Part shown: piece after piece, positions 22,020-32,539 of the stretch
Layout of the letters: each line of letters opens with the position of its first letter
Numbering within the stretch: position 1 is the stretch's first letter
From: Cryptomeria japonica
Taxonomy: Eukaryota > Streptophyta > Pinopsida > Cupressales > Cupressaceae
NCBI RefSeq assembly: GCF_030272615.1
Contig: NC_081409.1
Span: 912,480,340 to 912,544,339 of the forward strand
Length of the DNA: 64,000 bases
Reading direction: 5' to 3'
The notes under the pieces: generated by a model
Told to the model about the DNA's origin: nothing
What the model saw: only the letters and a program-made list of their open reading frames with translations
Databases searched by the model: none
Position numbers and translations under genes: made by a program

Positions 22020-22816
22020 TGTTGGCAAATGCAAACTCCAATGAAAAATTGTAGGTGACTGAAGGTATTTTCATTGATGGAAACCTTACAGTCCTATGGC
22101 ACCAGCAGGCACCAGCACTGGCAAACTCTACATCGGCATACAGTTCACCGGTAGTGAAAAGATGTTCACCGACACGCTGGCTGACAAGATTTTGTATTTT
22201 GTATTCTGTATTTTGTATTTAATTGTAAAATCTTTTTGAAAACCGACAAGGAGAATTGTAATAAGGCTCATATATAAGTATGAGATCTTAAAGAACATTT
22301 GTAATGAGGAATATAAGAGATGGATAATATGTGTGAATATTAAGGCAGATTGTGGAATAAGGTTTATGATTATTGCAAGAGCTTAAACCGGTACTGAACC
22401 TGGCATAGCAGATGCTAATCCGAAGCAGTACATGATATTGGATTTACTTAATCCATTTTTGTAAGTCAATGAGACTTCTCTTTTGTATTTAAGCAGTGAG
22501 CTTTAGGCAGTTGGCCTTCCTGCATGTGCAGGCCCCTATTGTATCAGTAATATTCATTTATTGGCTAGTGAGCGAATAGTGTGGGTCACAAATCCCACCG
22601 AGGTTTTTCCCACATTAGGTTTTCTCATTAAAAATATTATGTTATGGTGTGCTTTCTATGTTGTGGTTATTGTTCTTATTTACTGCATTAATTCTTGTTT
22701 ACCGGTATACTGTTTTGAGATGTAATTCATTTAATAAGTTAAGAAAATTCATTAACCGGCAAGATACTGATTCAACCCCCCTCCCCCCCCTCTCAGTATA
22801 TTTGGGAATCCTAATA
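22020..22816 (+). repeat. Family B 3' LTR
   Basis: It starts TGTTGGCA after the purine tract AAAGGGGGAGA (22008-22018) and ends CCTAATA (CCTAACA in the 5' LTR). It has a TATATAAG box at 22271-22278 and the C-run motif at 22768-22796. It differs from the 5' LTR by many substitutions and by short insertions, for example extra 'caccagcaggcaccagca' type sequence near 22105. Confidence 0.88.
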
Positions 22817-22920
22817 GTCACTCTATCTTTAATGTCCTTGAGTCTCACACTTTATACTTAAGTGAAAAAACTTCCATATGCGAATAAGTTTCCCTAAGTT
22901 ATAAGCAATGAATTAATAAG

Positions 22921-24141
22921 ACATGTAACAGCTAGGAGGTATTTTAGAAAACATTGTGGGGATGCAAAATACAAGGGATGTGAAAGAGTAGAGTGGTTCC
23001 AAGCAATAACCTAATGGAAGGTCCTTGACTCTTGGTCACTATCAATCTCATTTCCTTCTTGCCACATAAGGTGACAATGATGGGAGGTTGATAGATCAAG
23101 AGAAATTAGTAGGTGTTCTCAATAAAATATTTTGTATGCACTTACATTTTCCACAATATCACCTATTACAAGTATTCATGAACCCTGTACTTCATTTATT
23201 TTTTAAATAACTAAACAAGTATATTTATCTAATCATCCCTCGTATCAATCGCAAAGGATGTGTGGAAACACACTAACAAGATGATGATGATGAATAAGAC
23301 ATGTAACAAGATGGAGAGCAATAATATATGGAAAGAGATGAATAGTTCATTCTACTAGGAGAGAGTAAGTTGATCAAGTAAGTATATTATTTACTTGAAA
23401 AGTTATTGATCAATTTCTCTTTCGGATACCATTGTAATACTTTGTGTTAGTTTTAATATGTTTTCCTTCTTTATAACACTATCAATTGGATTCTTCCTCA
23501 TGGTTATGATAATGATTTGGTGAGTCGGCATTAATAAAGACATTTTAATTTTCATTGTCACATCCATGATCCTACGATGCAATGTATTATGACCTACGAT
23601 GCACAGTTGGAGGGATATACTTTAGTGCAATCAAGACTAAGGTAGTGAAAGTTGTGGATCCACACCAAGAAGATGTTTATCTATGTGAGCAATCATTCAA
23701 GCTACTACATCCCAAGAAATTCACTAAGCTTATGGTACTGACCTTTGCCTTGAGGTTTAGTTGCCTTAACTGTACGACATGTTAGTATGTTTCCACACAT
23801 CATTCGCGATTGATATGAGGGATGTTAAAAGATAAATATAAACTTGTTTAGTTATTTAAAAAATAAATGAAGTACAAGGTTCATGAATACTTGTAATAAG
23901 TGATATTGTGGAAACTGTAAGTGCATACAAAATATTTTATTGAGAACGCCTACTAATTTCTCTTGATCTATCAACCTCCCATCATTGTCACCTTATGTGG
24001 CAAGAAGGAAACGAGATTGATAGTGACCAAGAGTCAAGGACCTTCCATTAGGTTACTGCTTGGAACCACTCTACTCTTTCACATCCCTTGCATTTTGCAT
24101 CCCCGTAATGTTTTCTAAAATACCTCCTAGTTGTTACATGT
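22921..24141. repeat. Long inverted repeat (fold-back, ~360-bp arms)
   Basis: The arm 22921-23277 is repeated in reverse complement at 23781-24141 with few differences, around a ~500-bp spacer. The spacer contains a 67-codon open frame (23582-23785) that I do not recognise. A motif 'gaataagacatgtaaca' at about 23291 repeats the outer end of the arms. It could be a fold-back DNA transposon or a Mutator-like remnant, but no transposase and no clear flanking duplication were found. If transcribed it would form a long hairpin RNA. Confidence 0.75.
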
Positions 24142-24747
24142 CGTATTTATCATCATCTTCAATATTTGGGCCCATTCGTAAAGGATCGACTATGGTCAGT
24201 CATTCATTGGGACAAGCTTGACCATGCTAGCCTCACTTGTGAATGTTATTTAAACAAACCTTAGATATCATTCTCACCAAACTTCATTCACACTAGTCAT
24301 CTATCTAGACATTGATTATTGCACACCATGTTCATTTTATGGTCCAGACCTATTGAAAGATGAGTTTTTTTTGTGATGCTAGCGAGGTCTTTGATTCTTC
24401 TTTCTTAGGGTTTGTTTTTTCACCTTTTAGAAAACACCACCCTTTAACTCTACTTTTTGTCTAACTTATATGCACATTTTTAGGATAATAGTCTCCCCAA
24501 ATCCTAGTCTTCAAATAATCTTGATTGACACGTCAAGGCCACTCCATCCATCTTTAATTTAGTTTCCCAAGTGGCAGATAGGAAAATGTTTTAGCTTAAA
24601 CATTTTTTTTTAAATTGAATATCGATTACATATATCTTGCTCATACAAGCATCAACATTAGACCAATACAAGCTCCTTATGTGCAAACACATTAGAAATA
24701 ACTTATAGAAGACAAAGAGTCACCATTTTGGAATCTAATTTTATTTA
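24142..24747. other. Unassigned intergenic sequence
   Basis: No coding region or repeat structure was recognised between the inverted repeat and the reversed solo LTR. Confidence 0.4.
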
Positions 24748-24752
24748 GAAAC

Positions 24753-26218
24753 TGATGAATAATGATGAACAATAACTATCCAACAGGTAATGAGAGGGGG
24801 GGGTGAATCAGTACAGACAAAAACTTTCTCCACAACTCAAACAGCAGAGACTGCACTAACCGGTAAACAACATTACCGATCTAAGTCAGGGTACTATTGG
24901 TAAAACACATTGAGACTGTGAAAAACTCAAACCGGTAACACCTAGATCAATTCAAGACCTAATACCTTATCACAACTTCACCCAAAAGCTTAAGCAAGTA
25001 ATCCATCAGAAATACTTATGATCATTAAATCAACTTGCATTACCACTTAACATAAAACACTAAACCATCACATGAAAAGCATCACACATGACACACTGAT
25101 TTTTCACGTGGAAACCCAACTGGGAAAAACCACAATGGGGATGAGTACCCACAAACTGTTCTTTGAACTCTTCTGAAGTTCGCTTTGTTAAGAGCCTAGT
25201 CCGGTTAAAGACTTTTACAATAGGTTCTGCTAGGAACCGATCCTGCTAGGGATCACCCGGTTAAGGGATGGCTAAATACCCGGTTAAAGGTTAGAACCCT
25301 GTTAAAGGTTACCTCGCAAGAGGATTTGAAGAACTCATTAAATTGAGTCACCCTGTTAAAGGATTTACACAAAAGCCTATTAAAGATACCCAGTTAAGGG
25401 ATTTTCCAACTGCTGAAATGATTAGAAGTCAACAGGTAATGCATTGATCTGATAACAGCACACAACGCCAAGGCAGATCCACTTTAGCTCCTTTACTTCC
25501 GCAATCACACTTTTGCAGGCAATAACACACTTCTCCGGTCTGGAAAGAATCAAGTATCTCTTCACTTGGATACACACATAACATTTGCCAACAACTTCAC
25601 AATGCAAATCATCATCGACCTTATAGGAAATAGATAGGTTGGTAGCATAAACCCTAAACCCTAAACATTTAGGTTATCAATACAATCGGTCCAATCCTGG
25701 CCATTCAAACACTTTGCATAGTGTAAAACAATCTTGAACACATCTCAAGATGTTCTCCATCATTCGTTCTTTGCCGCTTCTAGAAGCTGATAACCCATCA
25801 TGCGCTCTCCACCATTTACAGAGACTTCGCACATTCCCGAGGTAGATAGGATCAATCTCCATGCAAGATACTCAAGGAAATCCTTCACGCGCACAAGGCT
25901 GACGTGGCAACATGATTTGATCTTCATTTCAATGCTAACCCATCATAGGATGTCATTGGTCCAAACACAGTCTTGAAATGCATCAACCGGAAACCCTGAA
26001 GTTGAGACTAGAAACCAGTAGTCATAGCAAATGAAACCTCGATATTGGTTCATATTTCAACATACCGGTTCACCACTTCGCATATACCGGTTCACATCAT
26101 CATACCGGTTGTCTTGCCAGTTTTCTTTCTTCAATATTCTAGTTCACTCTTCAGCATATTGACATCAATGACAACATACAATATCATCATGTCATCAAGT
26201 TGTGCAGAAATGCCAATA
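24753..26218 (-). mobile_element. Solo LTR of a copia-type element, reverse orientation
   Basis: A perfect target duplication, gaaac, lies at 24748-24752 and 26219-26223. Read on the minus strand the block begins TATTGGCATTTCTGC (TGTTGGCA in relatives), contains 'gtcattgatgtcaa', and has the C-run motif at 24791-24810 (plus strand, G-run). It resembles the reversed LTR at 825-2207. No internal region is present. Confidence 0.82.
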
Positions 26219-26223
26219 GAAAC

Positions 26224-27305
26224 CACCTTCACATTAGATGCCAACTATGGAAGACCAAGAGTCACAACTTAGAATTTCACTTTAGATGATCCTTGGGGAA
26301 TTGAACTTGGATTTTTGTGATAAGAACCCAACTTTTTAACCAATTAAGATCAACCCCTTGGACAAAGTCGAACATTTTAACAAACATTGTGTATCTAATT
26401 CTATCTTTATTTCTCACACTAATTGATGAGAAAAGGTGTCTGCATAGATGAAAATTATTGTACAATTATAAAGAAATAAACACAAATAAAAATAATAATA
26501 TAACATAACAAAATGTTTTGTGGGATAAATTGTTTAGAAAAATTCCACTCTGCAAAGCAAGTCAATGTATCATACAATCAATGTTTACAATATGATTGTA
26601 GCTACTAGATCAAGCTTTTACAAGAGTATCCCAACAAGGCATCTATAACAAGTCTAACAATATAATGCTATGTATTAAACTCACTATGAAACCTTCATCT
26701 CAAGCACTAAATTATAAGCAACAATACTTGAAGCTATTGAATGGTAATAAGGAAACCAAGAGTTGAACACACCCAAAATGTGGTTTTCAAATTTCTTGTT
26801 AAAATCTAACTTCAAATTCTAAGATGAGTCTACATGTTAAAAATAGCATATTCATTACACTTGTCATAAGTTCGTCATGATACACTCACTAAGTTTGATG
26901 CTTCATTATCTTTATTAAAAGATGTTTGGTGATGTGCTATAAAATACATAAGTTGTTTGACAAATGTAATTCTTTCATTCAACTCTCTTATGTGTCATAA
27001 ATGTTTTTTAAATTTAAATGTGGGAAGCCAATTTAACATAGCATACATTAATTTTTTTTTTAAAAAAAACATACATCAAACTACCAATTGCATTGACATG
27101 ATGAAAACAACCCACATTTTCCATCTTTGTAGGTGTTGTTGGACATTACTTAATTCAAAACTTAGTTCGCACACAAATATGAATGAACATTTAATGCTTT
27201 GATGTATGCTATGTTGAATTATTTGAGCAAAGAGTTTGCTTATTATTGTTTTGTTTATGAGAGAGTTGTAGGAGAAAAATGGGTGAATTGCAGACCAAGA
27301 CATTG
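26224..27305. other. Unassigned intergenic sequence
   Basis: AT-rich sequence with no supported gene, RNA or repeat element. Confidence 0.4.
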
Positions 27306-27560
27306 TTAAAAAGTGGGGAGGGGAGGGGATGGGGTGGAGGGGAGCACAAGGTTCAAAGGTGAAAAAGAACCAAGACAAGATGTGAGAAAATTATAAGAGG
27401 GGAGGGGGAGAGGGGCGAAAAGGTGCATGAGGTTCTAAGAATGTGAAAAAGAACCAAAACAAGATGTGAGAAAATTATAAGAGGAGAGGGGGGAGAGGTG
27501 CACAAGGTTCAAAGAAGGTGAAAAAGAACGAGGACAAGATGTGAGAAAATTATAAAAGAT
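27306..27560 (+). repeat. G-rich minisatellite, ~85-bp unit, three copies
   Basis: Three adjacent units each have a run of GGGGAGGGG-type purines and then 'gtgaaaaagaacc..gacaagatgtgagaaaattataa'. The G-runs on the plus strand could form G-quadruplexes. No coding function is evident. Confidence 0.75.
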
Positions 27561-28529
27561 GAGAAAATAAACAAAGGTGAAAAATAAGCACAAAAAGTAA
27601 GAAAATATAATAAAATAAAATAAATAAAAAGAAAAGAAATGAATATAACTATACTAATTTAATGAATATATATATGGTGGTTAATTATTAATAAATAAAT
27701 GATTATTTTATTTATAATTATATATATATAATATGTAACTAAATATAAGATTAAATTTAAAAATTGATAAAAAAAAAAGTATATATTAAAGGAAGATATT
27801 TCTACATAATATCTTTATATGCAGACTTAAATACCAAGTAAAGAAGGGAAACAAATAAAGAGGCGGTCAATAAATATAAAATAGAATTAAATAAAGATAC
27901 GGAAAAATATATTAAAAAAAAAGGAAAAGATTAAATAAAATTCAAAAGAAGATGAAAAGATTTAAATAAAAATATAATAATAATTATGTGAATATAAATA
28001 ATTATTAATACATTATATATAAAATTAAAAAATAAAATTGATTAAGAATTATTTTAAACAAATATAATAAAAAAGAATTAAAGAAAAATATATAGATATG
28101 AAGAATGTAAAGAAATTAAAAAAGAGAAAGAAGAAATGTATTTATAAAATATAAAATTATTGAAAAAAAAATAAAAAAATTGAAATGTACAAAAGGATAA
28201 ATCTATGAGAATATAAACAATTATTTATAAACTATATATGAAATTAAAAATAAAATTGTTCATGATTTATTGTAAAGAAATATATATAAAAAAAAAAGTA
28301 AAGATAAATATAAATAATATGAATAAAGTAAAGAAGTTAAAAAAGAAAAAGAAGAAATGAATTTAGAAAAATGGAATTACTAAAAAATAATAATAAAATT
28401 GAAATGTACGAAAAGGGAATATATAAATGGTAAGACAAAGAGGGAGAAAAAAGGAAGAAAATGAGGGGTGGAATGGGGAATGGGGATTAAGGAGTGGGGA
28501 CGTGAGGGCTTCTAAGGTTGGATAAAAGA
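27561..28529 (+). other. A-rich, purine-biased low-complexity sequence
   Basis: The plus strand is almost entirely A, G and T with long A-runs and repeated 'gaaaaagaagaaatg' and 'aattattaat' phrases. No coding potential is visible. Confidence 0.5.
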
Positions 28530-30190
28530 GGATGCCATGAGGAACTCAGGTTCCATTCTTCATTGGTTAAGGTTGGAGGGGTGGTTAAAGATATCTATGG
28601 TTTCTTTGAACTTCTAGTGTTTGGTGGAGGAGGAATTATCAACTAGGGTTAATTTGAGAACCGCCCATGCTTAATGTTTGCATTGTGTTCTTTGATTTTG
28701 GTTTTGAAAGAGTAGTTAGTTTCACCTATGTATGGGATGCCACAAGAACACATGACTTTGCGGACACTAGATTCAATGTAGTTGTCCCTATGATGTTTGA
28801 GATTTGGGATGCATTCAAGGTTGAAATAGGTTTGAAAGTACATTGGATGTCCTTTTCTAGAAGGATTTTGGAGATTTTGTGGGAAATGCCTCCATGTAAG
28901 GAAGGGTGGCAATGGGTGGGGTGAAGGGATTAGTTGGCTTGCGTTTGGAGAAAAAGAAGACTTGGCTTGGTTGAAAGCTTGGTGATTTGCTTGTTAGTAT
29001 AGTCATTCAAAAGGAAGGCATTATGAAGGTAAGCTAACTCTTGGTTTAAGTGATCCTCATCACAAATGTGCAAAGCTTTGGTGACCAAGGTCTTGAGAAT
29101 GCTAGTTTTTTGGGTAGGGTGACGGTTGGAGGAAGAGTGCAGGTAAAGGTCAATGCAAGTATATTTACGGTAAATAGCCCAAGGTTTTGCCTAGTTTCTT
29201 TCTAAGAAAAATGTTGAGGAAAGAGATATGGTTATTAGACTCAATTTCCTTGGTGAAAGAGATATATGGGGAAAACTATTTAAGTGGGCATGGAACTCTT
29301 CTAGTTTGTCAAATCCATGTGGTCAACAAACATTGGTGTCATCCACATAGCACTTCCACCACATTAGTTTGAGGGGGGAAGAGAAGAGGGCATATTCTTC
29401 AAAATGCTCCATATAGAGGTTAGCGATGATAGGAAATAGGGGATCCCATGGCTACGCCATCTACTTGCTCATAAATGATACCTTGGAAAGAACAAAAAGT
29501 GTATCTAAGGTAGAGATAAACTAAAGAGGCTAATTTATCATTAGTCAAGTGAATTTAACAATTTGAATGGAGTCGTGAAGGAGAATTTTGGTGAAAAGGA
29601 ACACTACATCAAATCTCACCAAGAGGTCATGGTTCTCTAATTTTTTGTCCTTGATGAAGTTGAAAAAGTGGGTAGAGTCTTTGAAGAAAGAGTTTGATTG
29701 TCCCGTGAGAGGGGAAATTAGTTGGGCCAAGAAAGTAGCCAATTTGTAAGTAGGGGAGCCCATGATGTTTACTATGGGACAAAGAGGGATGCAAAATTTG
29801 TGTACTTTTGGGACCCCATAAATGGAAGGGATTATTTCTTTGGTGGGGAATAAAGACTTTTTGGTGGAGTCATCAAAGGAAGAGTGAGAGATGACATATA
29901 TAACTTTTTTAACAAAAACAAATTGGGGCAAGGGTTGATGGGTAAAACTTTGTAACTATATGGTCAAAGAGAAGAGAGAGTATTTTGGAGAGGTACTCTT
30001 TCTTGTCCATGAGGATACTGGCGTTACCCTTGTCTTCTTTGATAATGATAATGTCATTGTTTCTTACAAGATTGTTTAGGGAAATGCACACAAACCTTTG
30101 AATATTATGGTTAGGAGGCAAGTGAGGTGGATTGACGTGGGACAATTGTAGGCGTAGGGTGGTGGTGTTGGTTACAAACAACAAAGGATG
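28530..30190 (-). pseudogene. Penelope-like element: RT plus GIY-YIG endonuclease, decayed
   Basis: Read on the minus strand, the N-terminal RT block IIIKEDKGNASILMDKKEY is at about 30050. It is followed by YGVPKVHK, MGSPTYKLATFLAQLISPL and the motif A region RFDVVFLFT (29545-29931). Next comes YEQVDGVAMGSP (about 29440) and the catalytic YVDD at 29338-29349. Downstream is the connector resembling YRK...DLYLH and then HPTQKT. The C-terminal GIY-YIG-type domain CSCGIPYIGETNYSFKTKIKEH and then KHGRFS lies at 28649-28800. Several stops and frameshifts break the frame, so it is a fossil. The N-terminus is cut at 30190 by an LTR that starts at 30191. RT with C-terminal GIY-YIG in this order is diagnostic of Penelope-like elements. 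Confidence 0.88.
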
Positions 30191-32539
30191 TGTTGATGTG
30201 TTTTTTTATGATACCTCAAACATAGAATAAAATACTAAGTTTTATATCCTCTCTTGAACAAGGACACCTCAAATGCTAAACAACGTTATCAAATAAGGCA
30301 ACCCCAAGGTTTCTATAGTTAGGTCTTGGCATGCAAATTGGATAGTTTCAATGAAATGATGTGATATGTCGATCTATCACAAAGGGACTTATTCTTTGTT
30401 GAAACTTGGAAACTAACTTAACTCCTTAAACAAACAAAGATCAAAAGGAAATGGATAGGGAATCTAATCTAAATTCTAATAGTGCAAGAAATGTTTGCTA
30501 ACTTAATGAAACCGAACTAAGTTTTGCTTCACCATGAGGAAACAACTACACAAAGCTAGTGCAATATCCAAAGGCTACATAAATAATTTTCAAATCTCTT
30601 CTGCAAATCAACACCATGAGCAATGAGCATAGAGCAATTGAAGTTAAACTTTCGATAAAGTTTAGACTAACCATGCACTGCAATTTGCAATCAACAAATT
30701 CCAAATGGTATGGACATATAGGCTTCACCATTAATAAACAATAAGATCTTCCATTCAACTAATCAACTCCATGTCAACAAATCTAAAACTTGAGATGTAG
30801 AAACTATGCAACATGCTAAAACTCATACAAAGATCCACCATATCTTTAATGAAAATTATGTATTTATTTCACAATAGTCTTAGCAACAATTTCTTGCCTC
30901 CTTCTACTACTACTACTTCTACTTTCTAATGCCATTGCTTTATTACAATTAACCCTTACAAATGAGATGAGAAATGCCTTTGTAGACTTTGAATTACAAT
31001 TCAAGGGCCCAAATTGATTTGAAATCAATGACCAAGGTTTGTACATTTAATATTGACCAATGAGATAATTGCATAACTTTGAGCATGTGTCCTTCCTTTG
31101 AATGTGGACCAATGGGAGATGAGGTAAGGCATATTAAATAATATCTAAATGTGACTCGACATGTCACTTGCTCCTCTTGGAATGAGTCAGGGTCAATGAA
31201 CTTGGACATGTCGATGTGGCATCACTTGATTGGTTGATGATGAATGGGCACCATCTCAACATGCATTTGTTGTAAACTTTCTCCTCCTTGCAATATCTCT
31301 TGATACTCAACATCATCAAGCCTTTTGTCTGATTGTGATGGTTCATATTCCCAAATTGCATAATCTTGATCAAGTTTCTAGCTTTGATTAACTCTTTTGA
31401 AACTATCCAATTTCCTTGATTATCCTTGTGCATTTCATCTTCATGTTTTGTGTGATAATTTGCCTATAGCGACCAAGATCTAGAGGCCAATGAAAAGCGC
31501 GAGAATAAGAGAGAGATAATATGTGACAAGAACAAACTATATTCTCATTAATATGTAAAATAGCCAACTGATTAAGTTGATTGAATTCAATTACATACAA
31601 TGTAAATGAGCTTACTTATAAAGCCCTATGAGAGTACACAATCATGACATATGGCCCAATGAGATACAAGGGTAGGTGAGGGTAGGTAGGAGAAATAATA
31701 AAATATTCCACACGAGGTGGATCACCCATTAAAGGTGGAATGTGATAACAAGATAACACCACAAAAGGTGGAATTTGTCCTACAAGCAACTTCCCGAGAT
31801 GCACACTTCCCTAAGTGTCTCATATGCAAACTACAATGAATGCATTATCCTAAGTCAACTTAAGTAAAGTGTAATTATGAGACATAATTTACAGCAACAT
31901 TTTGGATTCTTTCTTCTTGTGATGCCTTGATTCCACATTGTCATCCTCATTATTGAAATTGTGAAATTCTCTTCCTTAGACATTCTTGATCCATAACTCT
32001 TTGATGTCCTCTTGAAATGTGGAACATGTCTTTGATTGACCTTTATGTTGTAGTGTCTTTCCTTTGATCTTAGATTTCCAAAGGAAATCAACGGTTGTTG
32101 TAGAATCCTGCCTTGTAATCATCCTTATATGTCTTGATATCCTTGTAGTAGTTATAGAGATCTTCATCATCATGTAATCCTAAATGTTGTAATGCTCCTC
32201 TTACCTTGTGCATCTTGATGTTGTCTTGCATTATTGATTTCTTCCTCTGTCACTTCGTTATAGGACTTAATCTCTCTCTCATGTTGTTTTTGTATCATCC
32301 ACCATCATTTCATCGTCATCCCATACATCATTACTTGCATTGAACCTAAAAAGACAAAGACAACACTTTGAATTATGATTATAAATTAAACCCTATGTTA
32401 GTGAAATGCGAGAAATTTTGATGATAAAACAATGAAAGTTGAATGCCTTACATTCTTAGTTTATTTTGAACATTAATAATTCACAAATTTCACTTCCTAA
32501 TTCCCTTCTAAACCCTATAATCAACACTTAAAAATTCTA

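Larger units (their letters stand above)
8207..22816 (+). mobile_element. Non-autonomous copia-like LTR retrotransposon, family B
   Basis: This is a complete element: 5' LTR 8207-8970, initiator-Met primer-binding site 8973-8984, two decayed ORFs, purine tract 22008-22018 and 3' LTR 22020-22816. A perfect 5-bp target duplication, gtcac, lies at 8202-8206 and 22817-22821. A Ty3-type element (10216-17982) is nested inside it. Without the guest it is about 6.8 kb. It encodes no recognisable protease, integrase, RT or RNase H. Instead it has a coiled-coil/four-knuckle protein and a long protein of unknown function. Its LTRs differ at many positions and by small indels, so it is much older than its guest. 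Confidence 0.88.
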
